Assembly: GCA_016462905.1 (NCBI GenBank)
Contig: JAEMSI010000010.1
Span: 1 to 51,864 of the forward strand
Length of the DNA: 51,864 nt
DNA from: Polynucleobacter sp.
GTDB lineage: Bacteria; Pseudomonadota; Gammaproteobacteria; Burkholderiales; Burkholderiaceae
Direction of reading: 5' to 3'
Under the pieces are notes generated by a model, which was given only the letters and a program-made list of their open reading frames with translations, made no database searches and was not told the origin of the DNA. Positions 1-8,342 of the stretch are shown one piece after another; within the stretch, counting starts at the first letter, position 1, and each line of letters opens with the position of its first letter. Made by a program: the position numbers and the translations under genes.

Positions 1-1
1 A

Positions 2-2086
2 CCGATTACAGTTCATATTTCCACTTTATTTATTTTAGTGATTCTGATTGTTGCCAGCACCATTAGTATTTTTAATTACAAATCGATTAGTCAAATATTA
101 GAAAATATTGCAAAAGATAAATCTGAATTAATAACGGAAAGTGTTTTTTCCCATTTTCGCAGTTTGCTTACTCCGGCTGAAAATGCTACTAAGTTGTTGG
201 CATATTCGGCAATTACTGAAGCCACCAATCTTAACGACCGGATTAAGCGCGCAAGTTTACTAAAAGCAGCTCTAGATAACGCCGATTCTTTTGCGGCAAT
301 TTATATAGGTTATGAAAATGGGGATTTTTTCCTTTTGCGTCCCTTGGGCTCTCCAGAGGCGCATACCAAATACAACGCACCTCCACAGACTGAGTACATG
401 ATTCAAAGCATTGAACATCAAGGGCAAGATTTGATTGGAAGTTATATTTTTTTAGATGCTAATTTACATACATTAAAAATAGAAAAGCAAGCTGAGTACC
501 CTAAGAAATATTTTCCCAAACAGAGGCCTTGGTATCAAACTGCATTTAATGCAGCATCAGTGATTGCGACGGATCCATACCTCTTTTTTGCCAGCCGGAA
601 AGTTGGAATTACGATTGCCAATAAAACAAGCAATCAAAAGGCGGTGGTAGCAATTGATATTGAGTTAGACGCCTTAAGCAAGAATTTAAATAGTCAGAAA
701 ATTACAGAAAATACTGAGTTTGCTATTGTTAATAATCAGGGTCACGTGATTGGAACTAATTCAGATGAAAGCTTGATTTTTCAACAAGGTTCAAATTCGA
801 ATGATCTCAAGCTCAAAACTCTGAAGGACTTTCAGCCACCAATTTATGCCAAATTAGATGATATTTTTAGTCAGTTTACAAATCGCGATAATTTTCATGA
901 AGTTCTTTTATTAGATAACGAACGATGGAAGGTGGATATTAATCGATTTCTAATTGGTGCAGAAAATACAATTTATTTTGTTAGTGCAACCCCCGAGAAA
1001 GATTTGCTTGCTGGCGCTATTGCGATCCGAAATAATTCCGCATTGATTGTTTTAGCTATTACCGTATTGATAATTCCTTTTGCTTTATTGATAGCAAGAT
1101 CGATTGCGAAACCAATTAAAAAATTAGCTAATACAGCTGATAATATTCGTGAACTAAGACTGGTTGATTCTGTTGAAATAAATTCTTACATAACTGAAAT
1201 ATCTTCTCTAGCTAAAGCCCTTGACCGCTTACAAAAGACAGTCTCCGCTTTTACATCCTATATACCCAGGGATTTGGTGAGGGACTTATTAAAGTCCGAA
1301 TCTGGAATTGGCATTGGCGGAGAAAGTCGTTATCTAACCGTTCTCTTTTCAGATTTAAAGGATTTTTCAACTATTTCAGAGACGACCCCAACTCGAGAGT
1401 TGTTACTACGAGTTTCTTCGTATTTGGAATTAATGACTTATGCCATTAAAGAAGAGGGTGGAACGGTTGATAAGTTTATTGGTGATTCGGTGATGGCGTT
1501 TTGGGGTGCGCCGTTATTGGATAAGGACCATGCCTATCATGCGGCAGTTGCGGCCATTAAGACCAAGAGGCGCATGGTAACGCTGAATCAAGGGCTGATT
1601 CGAGAGAATAAACCGCCCTTGGTCGTGCGTATTGGAATTAATACAGATGCAGTACTCGTTGGTAATATTGGCTCTACTGAACGTTTAAGTTATACCGTAA
1701 TGGGTGATGGTGTCAATATCGCCTCTCGACTTGAGGGTATCAATAAAGAGTTTGGTACCGATATTGCGATCAGCCATGCATTATTTAAAGAAGCCGGTGA
1801 GCGCTTATGGGTTAGGCCGATTGATCAAATTACCGTTAAAGGTCGTAAAGGTGAAATTCTCATATATGAGTTGATGGGAACTCGAGATGGTGATTCAGAA
1901 ACAGTATGTTCTGCAGATGAGAAAGAACTTTGTTTATTAACTGTAAAAGCATTTGAATTTTATACAACGCAGCAATATGAATCTGCTATTTCTGTTTATA
2001 GCGAAATGGTCGACCAGTATGAAGATCCCTTATCCAAGGCAATGATTCTAAAATGTCGCGAGAAAATGAATAGTAGTCTTTCTTAA
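2..2086 (+). CDS. Membrane-bound class III adenylate cyclase with Cache and HAMP domains (5'-partial)
   Basis: Predicted to make cAMP from ATP in response to a periplasmic ligand. The reading frame is open to the left edge, and the codons before the GTG at 38 encode a hydrophobic stretch that completes a first membrane helix, so the true start lies outside the window. Counting from that GTG: extracytoplasmic Cache-like sensor at about 30-320 (with RPWYQTA near 163), second membrane helix at about 335-353, HAMP at about 354-405, class III cyclase domain at about 430-610. Metal-binding aspartates are D439 and D483. K479 and T553 form the K...T pair typical of bacterial adenylate rather than guanylate cyclases. 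N560 and R564 are the transition-state residues. A BLUF gene follows after 25 bases. Ligand unknown. Confidence 0.9.
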   Translation, partial: PITVHISTLFILVILIVASTISIFNYKSISQILENIAKDKSELITESVFSHFRSLLTPAENATKLLAYSAITEATNLNDRIKRASLLKAALDNADSFAAIYIGYENGDFFLLRPLGSPEAHTKYNAPPQTEYMIQSIEHQGQDLIGSYIFLDANLHTLKIEKQAEYPKKYFPKQRPWYQTAFNAASVIATDPYLFFASRKVGITIANKTSNQKAVVAIDIELDALSKNLNSQKITENTEFAIVNNQGHVIGTNSDESLIFQQGSNSNDLKLKTLKDFQPPIYAKLDDIFSQFTNRDNFHEVLLLDNERWKVDINRFLIGAENTIYFVSATPEKDLLAGAIAIRNNSALIVLAITVLIIPFALLIARSIAKPIKKLANTADNIRELRLVDSVEINSYITEISSLAKALDRLQKTVSAFTSYIPRDLVRDLLKSESGIGIGGESRYLTVLFSDLKDFSTISETTPTRELLLRVSSYLELMTYAIKEEGGTVDKFIGDSVMAFWGAPLLDKDHAYHAAVAAIKTKRRMVTLNQGLIRENKPPLVVRIGINTDAVLVGNIGSTERLSYTVMGDGVNIASRLEGINKEFGTDIAISHALFKEAGERLWVRPIDQITVKGRKGEILIYELMGTRDGDSETVCSADEKELCLLTVKAFEFYTTQQYESAISVYSEMVDQYEDPLSKAMILKCREKMNSSLS

Positions 2087-2111
2087 AAAAGATCATACCT
2101 AATTTAGATTT

Positions 2112-2531
2112 ATGAATAAAGACTCTAATCATTCTTTGATGGAAATAAGCTACGTAAGTAAAGCAACCCAAGAGATTGGTTTAGCGGCCTTGGTTAAGTT
2201 ATTTGACGAGGCTTTTAAATGGAATCAGGAGCATGGCTTAACTGGGGTCCTGTTTTATGAAAATGGCTATTTTTCACAGATTTTAGAGGGCCATCAAGAT
2301 AATATTATTTTAGTTTGGGAACGAATTTCGCGCGACTACAGGCATTTTGTTTTACGTCAACTGACCCATCAGCCTATTTCTGAGCGTGCTTTTCCAAAAT
2401 GGTCTTTACGTTTTTACGGCGGCGAACAAATTGCAAAAGATATACCTTACTTAAAAGGGGTGTTAGACGGCATGCCTGATCATGATATTGAACTCTTAAA
2501 AATAATGCGCATGATGGCTCAAGGTAAATAA
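2112..2531 (+). CDS. BLUF-domain blue-light sensor protein
   Basis: A 139-residue single-domain flavin photoreceptor, expected to bind FAD and change its hydrogen-bond network in blue light. The BLUF hallmarks are present: Y14, N38, Q56 (in SQILEG) and W97 in FPKWSLRF. The residue matching Met106 of AppA is Leu99. There is no fused output domain, so it must act on a partner. It begins 25 bases after the adenylate cyclase and in the same direction, so the cyclase is the obvious candidate. An alternative start at the Met at 2139 lies closer to the domain edge. Neither start has a clear Shine-Dalgarno sequence, which fits translational coupling to the cyclase. Confidence 0.9.
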   Translation: MNKDSNHSLMEISYVSKATQEIGLAALVKLFDEAFKWNQEHGLTGVLFYENGYFSQILEGHQDNIILVWERISRDYRHFVLRQLTHQPISERAFPKWSLRFYGGEQIAKDIPYLKGVLDGMPDHDIELLKIMRMMAQGK

Positions 2532-2560
2532 TTTAAACTGATATCAACAAAGGGGGCTCG

Positions 2561-2950
2561 ATGAAACGATTCATACTAGTTGGTTTGCTTTTATCTTATT
2601 TTGGTAGCGTTTTTGCTCAGGCTACACCATCTAAACTAACTGCTATTTCAGCGCTGGACTCGAATGGCGATAAGCTGATTTCTCAGGATGAGGCGCGCAA
2701 AGCTGGAATCTCTGATTCTGTCTTTAAAAAAATGGACAAGGATGGAAACGGTAGTATTTCGCAAGCAGAGTTGACTGCCTATAAAGCTCAACAAAAAGTC
2801 AAATTGGACAGCGATCGTGATGGCAAAATTAGTATGGATGAGGCCCTTAAGGGCGGAATGAGCTTAGCCGATTTTAAGATCTACGACAAAGACGGCAGCG
2901 GCTTCCTCGACGAGAGTGAATGGGCTTACTGGTTAGCAACTCAGGATTAA
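2561..2950 (+). CDS. Exported four-EF-hand calcium-binding protein
   Basis: A 129-residue protein with a Sec signal peptide (residues 1-20, cleavage near FAQA) and four canonical 12-residue EF-hand loops at about 33-44, 59-70, 83-94 and 109-120. All have acidic or Asn/Ser ligands at positions 1, 3 and 5 and Glu at 12. It should bind Ca2+ in the periplasm; no enzymatic domain is present. A strong G-rich Shine-Dalgarno sequence (AAGGGGG) precedes the ATG. It lies 29 bases after the BLUF gene and may be cotranscribed. A related two-to-three-hand protein is encoded at 36903. Role unknown. Confidence 0.85.
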   Translation: MKRFILVGLLLSYFGSVFAQATPSKLTAISALDSNGDKLISQDEARKAGISDSVFKKMDKDGNGSISQAELTAYKAQQKVKLDSDRDGKISMDEALKGGMSLADFKIYDKDGSGFLDESEWAYWLATQD

Positions 2951-2977
2951 ATGATTTAGAGCCTTATTGCATTCCTT

Positions 2978-3442
2978 TTATTTTGGTAAAGGTAGTGCGG
3001 TTTTATAGCGCACCTGTTTTAAAGCAAAACTAGATCGAATTTTTTCAATTCCAGCAATTGGGGTCAGCTGCTCTAATATAAATTTTTCTAAGGCGCCCAT
3101 ATCAGCGACGGCTACACGTATTAAGTAATCGCTATCCCCAGTCATCAAGTAACACTCCATTACTTCATCGTGTTCTGAGATCCGTTTTTCAAATTCGCCT
3201 AGCGCTTTTTTAGACTGCTCTTTCAGGCTGATTGAAATAAAAACATTGAGACCCAATCCAAGCAGTTTGGGGTCGGCTAAAGCAACGTAATTCCGAATCA
3301 CCCCTTTGTCTTTTAGCGCCTTAACACGCATTAAACAGGGTGATGGCGAGAGGTGAACTCGTTTAGCAAGTTCAACATTACTTAGGGAACTATCGTTTTG
3401 CAGTTCTTTTAATATTCTGATATCAGTGCTGTCAAGTTCCAT
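2978..3442 (-). CDS. Lrp/AsnC family transcriptional regulator
   Basis: A 154-residue regulator of normal family length: N-terminal winged helix-turn-helix (about 4-60, recognition region near LSPSPCLMRVKAL) and C-terminal RAM/AsnC effector-binding domain (about 68-145). Family members sense amino acids or 2-oxo acids and often control a divergently transcribed catabolic gene. Here the divergent neighbour is an AceE-like dehydrogenase across 138 bases, resembling the mdeR/mdeB arrangement of Pseudomonas putida. A near-consensus Lrp box lies just upstream of this gene, suggesting autoregulation. Ligand unknown. Confidence 0.9.
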   Translation of the reverse strand: MELDSTDIRILKELQNDSSLSNVELAKRVHLSPSPCLMRVKALKDKGVIRNYVALADPKLLGLGLNVFISISLKEQSKKALGEFEKRISEHDEVMECYLMTGDSDYLIRVAVADMGALEKFILEQLTPIAGIEKIRSSFALKQVRYKTALPLPK

Positions 3443-3467
3443 AAAATAGTTTAAAAATTAATATTTG

Positions 3468-3482
3468 CAGTATTTTATGCTA
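3468..3482. promoter_or_regulatory. Putative Lrp-type operator
   Basis: CAGTATTTTATGCTA matches 14 of 15 positions of the E. coli Lrp consensus YAGHAWATTWTDCTR; the only mismatch is T for A at position 7. It lies 26 bases upstream of the Lrp/AsnC start codon in the shared intergenic region with the AceE-like gene. Binding is inferred, not shown. Confidence 0.5.
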
Positions 3483-3539
3483 TTTTTAATCTTTTTCAAG
3501 CAATATTTAGCATCCTATTTTGTATCACTTCAGTCAAAA

Positions 3540-3552
3540 TATTAGACTAATA
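3540..3552. promoter_or_regulatory. 13-bp perfect palindrome upstream of the AceE-like gene
   Basis: TATTAGACTAATA is an inverted repeat of two 6-base arms around a central A. It ends 28 bases before the AceE-like start codon. It could be a second regulator half-site pair or part of the promoter; which one cannot be told from sequence. Confidence 0.35.
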
Positions 3553-3580
3553 AAAGAACCTGTTTGAGGGAAAAAGGCAA

Positions 3581-6190
3581 ATGAGCAACTCTAATCTCGA
3601 TACCAACCCCAGTGAAACTCAGGAGTGGAGAGACTCTTTTTTGAGTTTATTAGCGCTTGAGGGGGGTGAACGAGCTAAGTTTATTTTGGATGACTTAGTG
3701 CATTTAGCGAATACCCAACAAATTAGCTGGGTGCCTGAGTTGGTTACCCCTTATGTGAATTCGATTCCAGTTGACCAACAACCCCCTTTTCCCGGGGATC
3801 TCGCGATTGAGGAAAAATTAGCTTCCTTAATGCGTTGGAATGCCTTAGCCATGGTGGCTAAGGCAAATGGGGCCTATGGTGAGTTAGGTGGTCATATTTC
3901 CAGTTATGCCAGTGCAGCAGATTTATTTGAAGTTGGCTTTAATCATTTTTTTCAAGCCAGATGCGATAGCGATGAGATAAAAAATCGCGGTGATTTAGTT
4001 TTCTTTCAGCCGCATAGCGCACCTGGGGTCTATGCGCGCGCTTATTTAGAGGGTAGATTGAATGAAAATGATTTATCTCACTATCGGCAGGAGATTACCG
4101 CGCCTCATCTTGGTGCCAAAGGATTATCGAGTTACCCACACCCCTGGCTCATGCCTGATTTTTGGCAATTTCCAACTGGCTCAATGGGGATTGGACCGAT
4201 TAGCTCGATTTATCACGCCCGTTTTATGCGTTATCTCACCGACCGAAAATTATTAGATTGCTCAACTCGAAAGGTTTGGGGGGTGTTTGGCGATGGTGAG
4301 ATGGATGAGCCCGAAAGTATGAGTGCTCTGACTTTAGCCTCAAGAGAGAAATTAGATAATTTAATTTGGGTTGTGAATTGCAATTTGCAACGGTTAGATG
4401 GACCAGTTCGTGGTAACGGGCGAATTATTAATGAATTAGAAAAGTTATTTCGTGGCGCTGGGTGGAATGTAATTAAGTTAGTGTGGGGTAGCGATTGGGA
4501 TGGTTTATTTGCACGCGATGTATCGGGTGCTTTGATACGTGCTTTTGCAAAAACGGTTGATGGTCAGATGCAAACCTTTGCAGCCAAAGACGGGCGCTTT
4601 AATCGGGAAAACTTTTTTGGACAGAATCCCGAGTTAGCTCATTTGGCACAAGGGATGACAGATGAGCAAATTAATCGACTTAAGCGCGGCGGGCATGATT
4701 TAGTCAAGATTTATGCTGCTTATAAGGCTGCCGCAGACCATCAGGGTCAGCCTACCGTGATTCTTGCCCATACCAAGAAGGGCTATGGTATGGGCCATGC
4801 AGGGCAGGGAAAAATGACTACGCACAGTCAAAAGAAATTAGATGATGTGGCTTTGCTTGAATTTCGCAATCATTTTAATTTGCCTTTATCCGATCAGCAG
4901 GCAACTGGTTTAGAGTTTTTTAAACCAGCCGAGGATAGCCCAGAGATTCAATATTTAAAACAAAAAAGAGCCAAGTTAGGCGGTGAATTGCCGCGTCGTT
5001 ATATTGATTGTGAAAAATTAGCAGTGCCTGATTTAAGTGCGTATGCAAACTTTACACTTCAGGCAAATGGTAAAGAGATGTCTACTACCATGGCGTTTGT
5101 TCGGATCCTGGGCAATTTATTAAAAGATAAAGCCTTGGGCCCTCATATTGTTCCGATTGTGGCTGATGAGGCGCGTACCTTTGGAATGGCTAATCTTTTT
5201 AAACAGGTTGGTATTTACTCTAGTGTTGGGCAGCATTATGAGCCAGAAGATATTGGTTCTGTTTTAAGTTATCGCGAAGCAAAAGACGGACAAATTTTAG
5301 AAGAGGGTATTAGCGAAGCAGGGGCAATTGCTAGCTGGACCGCCGCTGCCACTAGCTATAGCGTGCATGGTATGGCAATGTTGCCTTTTTATATTTATTA
5401 CTCGATGTTTGGTTTTCAGCGGGTGGGCGATGCGATTTGGGCAGCTGCGGATCAGCGCGCCAGAGGTTTTTTACTTGGCGCCACTTCAGGAAGAACGACC
5501 TTAGGGGGAGAGGGTTTACAGCATCAAGATGGTAGCAGCCACCTAGTCGCAGCAACCATACCGAATTGCAAAGCCTATGATCCTGCATTTGCCTGTGAAT
5601 TATCAGTGATTTTGGATCGAGGTATGCGTGAAATGGTAATAGAGCAGCGCGATTTTTTCTATTACATCACCTTAATGAATGAAAATTATGCCCAGCCCGA
5701 TTTATTACAAAATTCTGAGGAAAATATTATTCGCGGTTGCTATAAATTTAAGACGCTGACTCCGCAATCGGGATCAGTTGCTAAACAGGTTACGCTGCTG
5801 GGCTCAGGTGCCATTATGACTGAGGTTGTTAAGGCTGCTGCTATTTTGGTGGGGCAAGGAATTACAGTTCATTTATTTAGTGTAACCAGTTGGAGTGAAT
5901 TAGCTCGGGATGGAAAGGCGCTTGAAAAGGCACGTTTAGCAGGTACTGAGATTGGCGCCACCGAGGCTTTCATATCTAAACAATTGCTGGATAGTCAGGG
6001 GCCTATTATTGCTGCAACCGATTACGTTTGCGCCATCCCCGAAAGTATTCGTGCTTTTATACCAGAGGGGCGGAAATACATCACATTGGGTACCGACGGT
6101 TTTGGAAGAAGTGATACTAGAGCGGCACTGCGAAGTTATTTTGGTGTTGATGCAGCGACTATTGCTAAAGCAGCTTTAAGTACAATTTAA
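3581..6190 (+). CDS. Homodimeric 2-oxo acid dehydrogenase E1 (AceE-like, possibly MdeB type)
   Basis: An 869-residue thiamine-diphosphate enzyme related to AceE, which decarboxylates pyruvate and passes the acyl group to an E2 lipoyl domain. The TPP/Mg motif GDGEMDEPES is at 237-246 and NCNLQRLDG at 266-274. The conserved histidines are H105, H145 and the one in TTHSQ. Two things argue for a paralogue of the main PDH E1. No E2 or E3 gene follows. The loop that reads GHISPG in E. coli AceE is PHSAPG here. With a divergent Lrp regulator this resembles MdeB, the 2-oxobutyrate dehydrogenase E1 of P. putida methionine catabolism, although no methionine gamma-lyase is nearby. GAGGG before the ATG serves as Shine-Dalgarno sequence. 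Confidence 0.85.
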   Translation: MSNSNLDTNPSETQEWRDSFLSLLALEGGERAKFILDDLVHLANTQQISWVPELVTPYVNSIPVDQQPPFPGDLAIEEKLASLMRWNALAMVAKANGAYGELGGHISSYASAADLFEVGFNHFFQARCDSDEIKNRGDLVFFQPHSAPGVYARAYLEGRLNENDLSHYRQEITAPHLGAKGLSSYPHPWLMPDFWQFPTGSMGIGPISSIYHARFMRYLTDRKLLDCSTRKVWGVFGDGEMDEPESMSALTLASREKLDNLIWVVNCNLQRLDGPVRGNGRIINELEKLFRGAGWNVIKLVWGSDWDGLFARDVSGALIRAFAKTVDGQMQTFAAKDGRFNRENFFGQNPELAHLAQGMTDEQINRLKRGGHDLVKIYAAYKAAADHQGQPTVILAHTKKGYGMGHAGQGKMTTHSQKKLDDVALLEFRNHFNLPLSDQQATGLEFFKPAEDSPEIQYLKQKRAKLGGELPRRYIDCEKLAVPDLSAYANFTLQANGKEMSTTMAFVRILGNLLKDKALGPHIVPIVADEARTFGMANLFKQVGIYSSVGQHYEPEDIGSVLSYREAKDGQILEEGISEAGAIASWTAAATSYSVHGMAMLPFYIYYSMFGFQRVGDAIWAAADQRARGFLLGATSGRTTLGGEGLQHQDGSSHLVAATIPNCKAYDPAFACELSVILDRGMREMVIEQRDFFYYITLMNENYAQPDLLQNSEENIIRGCYKFKTLTPQSGSVAKQVTLLGSGAIMTEVVKAAAILVGQGITVHLFSVTSWSELARDGKALEKARLAGTEIGATEAFISKQLLDSQGPIIAATDYVCAIPESIRAFIPEGRKYITLGTDGFGRSDTRAALRSYFGVDAATIAKAALSTI

Positions 6191-6203
6191 TTCGCTTTGA
6201 CCA

Positions 6204-7019
6204 TTATTTTTGGTTACGCACTCGTTCACTCCATAGCTCCCATGGGCGATTAATGGTTTTTTCGATAGTTGCTTTAGATATTTCAGCCTCTTTCAAGGTT
6301 AAGTATTGGGTTTTACCCATCTTCATCGCTTCTGCTTGAATGCTGGCATTTTGAACCGCATAGATAGCGCGAAAAACAGCTTTTCGAATATTTTCGGCAG
6401 AGGCTGCGTAACCATGTCCCCGCATTAAAACAAAATTTCCATTGCCCATGACTTTTGCGAGCCCAGCACCTAGATCGGGATTACTAACAAACATATCCGT
6501 ATCGGGTGAGGGTTTAGCAAAATCACGGATTTCAAAAATAGGGGCACCTTCTCCTAAAAATGCACTCATATGATAGATCGGCTTGAGAGTGGTGCCAGTA
6601 ACACCAAACGGCAGAGTTGAAGCAGCGTGCCCGTGAATTACCGAATTGATTGTTGGGTTTGCATTTAATATACCGCTATGAATAAAACGCTCCCCATAAG
6701 CTGTTCTTTTGTCATCATTAAGAACCTTTCCTCCCATATCGACTTCTAAAATATCATCTAGCTTCACCACCGAAGGCGCGACGCTACGGGCGATAAAGAA
6801 TGTTTGTGGGTTACTTGGGTTGCGTACGCTAATATGACCGTAGCCATCTAAAGCCCCCTGATCATACAAAATATGATTGGCTAAAACCAGTTCGTCGAGT
6901 GCAGTTTTAACTTCGGAATATTGTTGGTATTGATCCTTGACTGAAAGGGCAGCAGCAGAAGGGAACCAAATCAGCAGTATGAAGAGCGAAGTAATTAATG
7001 TTTTTGATTTCAGTAACAT
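6204..7019 (-). CDS. Exported class II aldolase/adducin-family protein
   Basis: A 271-residue class II aldolase fold that keeps the catalytic set of fuculose-1-phosphate aldolase: E110, zinc ligands H129 and H131 (HGH), and H202 (RGHG). Unusually it begins with a hydrophobic signal peptide (about 1-25, cleavage after SAAA), so it should act in the periplasm. I chose the ATG at 7019 because GGAGAC sits six bases upstream; an ATG at 7031 overlaps that Shine-Dalgarno sequence. The next gene upstream on this strand encodes an exported NHL protein, so the two may form an operon. Substrate unknown; retro-aldol cleavage, decarboxylation or epimerisation are all possible in this family. Confidence 0.82.
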   Translation of the reverse strand: MLLKSKTLITSLFILLIWFPSAAALSVKDQYQQYSEVKTALDELVLANHILYDQGALDGYGHISVRNPSNPQTFFIARSVAPSVVKLDDILEVDMGGKVLNDDKRTAYGERFIHSGILNANPTINSVIHGHAASTLPFGVTGTTLKPIYHMSAFLGEGAPIFEIRDFAKPSPDTDMFVSNPDLGAGLAKVMGNGNFVLMRGHGYAASAENIRKAVFRAIYAVQNASIQAEAMKMGKTQYLTLKEAEISKATIEKTINRPWELWSERVRNQK

Positions 7020-7056
7020 TGTTGTCTCCATGCGCTATTTAAATTTGCTATGGTAA

Positions 7057-8169
7057 TTATTGCTTGATGCGAATGAATTTTTGCGCACGCTTGCCGGTAT
7101 CGACTTCGGTGGTGTATACACTCGCTTCAGAATCCACGGCGATATTATGAACCCAATGAAATTCGCCAGCATTTCTTCCGCTTCTGCCAAAAGAGCCGAT
7201 TTTTTTACCGGTCTCACGCTCAAGGATTGTAATTTCATTATTGGTCCCGTCGGCAATCAAGATGTATTTTTGGCTTGCATCGGATGGAATTAAATCCCAT
7301 ACCGATCCTGACCCCTTGGTGTCCGTTTCAAATACCATCTCGCGAATAAATTTACCGTTTTTCTCAAAAACTTGGATACGATTATTAGCGCGATCGCACA
7401 CAAATAGGGTGTTGTCTTTCATCAGGCGAACGCAATGGACTGGATTTGAAAATTGCGGTGAAGCGGGATTGAAGCCGGACATTTTTTCATCACTTGGCGG
7501 ATTACCATATGCGCCCCAATGGCGTTTATACGTTCCTGTATTTGAATCAAACACAATTACGCGCTTATTGAGATAGCCATCGGCAATATAGACTTCGTGC
7601 GCGCTTGAGTCGACATTCATATGGGCGGGTCTGCCCAATTGGGTAGTGTCATTACTACCTAGGCTTTTCCCAGGAGAGCCAATTTGCATTAGAAATTTAC
7701 CCTGCGGAGTAAATTTTAAGACCATGTGGTCGGTTGGATCGTTACCCCCAATCCAAACATTGCCAGTTAGATCGATGTAGATGCCATGTTCATTCTTAGG
7801 CCAGTCATAGCCATTTCCAGCCCCACCCCAAGCTTGTATTAGGTTACCTTTTTTATCAAACTCCAGAACTGGTGGAGCAGGGATGCAGCATTTGGATCGT
7901 TTAGGAGTTAAGGTGGCACCTTTTTCATCATCCGTAATTGTTAAGGGACGATGAATAATCCAAACATGATCATTTTTATCTGTAGCCACTCCTGCTACCT
8001 GTCCCAGAATCCAATTGTTGGGTAGTGGTTTTGGCCAAAAGGCATCGACTTTATATTGCGGCCCCTTTGCTTCGCTTTCTTTTTTAACTGCATTTTGGGT
8101 TTGTGCAATTACACTGGCACTAAGGCCTAAAAGCAGGATTGAGAAAAACAAATGCAACAATCGAATCAT
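7057..8169 (-). CDS. Exported NHL-repeat six-bladed beta-propeller protein (peptidyl-hydroxyglycine lyase-like)
   Basis: A 370-residue protein with a signal peptide (about 1-22, SVIAQT) followed by NHL/SMP-30-type repeats recognisable as repeated hydrophobic-Asp/Asn blade motifs. The family includes peptidyl-alpha-hydroxyglycine alpha-amidating lyase, and bacterial homologues are periplasmic with mostly unknown substrates. A Cys-Cys pair lies near residue 88. AAGGAAA precedes the ATG. It stands upstream of the exported class II aldolase-like gene with 37 bases between them and is divergent from the amidase gene. Binding or lyase activity on a periplasmic substrate is inferred. Confidence 0.78.
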   Translation of the reverse strand: MIRLLHLFFSILLLGLSASVIAQTQNAVKKESEAKGPQYKVDAFWPKPLPNNWILGQVAGVATDKNDHVWIIHRPLTITDDEKGATLTPKRSKCCIPAPPVLEFDKKGNLIQAWGGAGNGYDWPKNEHGIYIDLTGNVWIGGNDPTDHMVLKFTPQGKFLMQIGSPGKSLGSNDTTQLGRPAHMNVDSSAHEVYIADGYLNKRVIVFDSNTGTYKRHWGAYGNPPSDEKMSGFNPASPQFSNPVHCVRLMKDNTLFVCDRANNRIQVFEKNGKFIREMVFETDTKGSGSVWDLIPSDASQKYILIADGTNNEITILERETGKKIGSFGRSGRNAGEFHWVHNIAVDSEASVYTTEVDTGKRAQKFIRIKQ

Positions 8170-8234
8170 GAAATTTCCTTTTTTGCGACTTGAGTAATTT
8201 GCGCCAATTAGATTAACCTAAAAAATTACGATTC

Positions 8235-8269
8235 GCGTGTCTTTCAGGGGTTATCCCCTAGTTTCACGC
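8235..8269. promoter_or_regulatory. Nested inverted repeat between NHL and amidase genes
   Basis: Inner arms AGGGG and CCCCT (8246-8259, TTAT loop) are enclosed by outer arms GCGTG and CACGC (8235-8239 and 8265-8269). The element is central in the 173-base divergent intergenic region, so a shared operator or a leader hairpin is plausible. No regulator gene is adjacent. Confidence 0.4.
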
Positions 8270-8342
8270 AAATCGCTATCAAGCCCCAGTAATATAGCAA
8301 TATGTGCCTCATTCTATTTTTTGATTAAAGTCGATCTTTGCT

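Noticed and set aside
38..2086. GTG at 38 as the start of the adenylate cyclase
   Set aside because: The frame is open to the left edge and the codons before it encode the rest of a membrane helix, so the gene is cut by the window.
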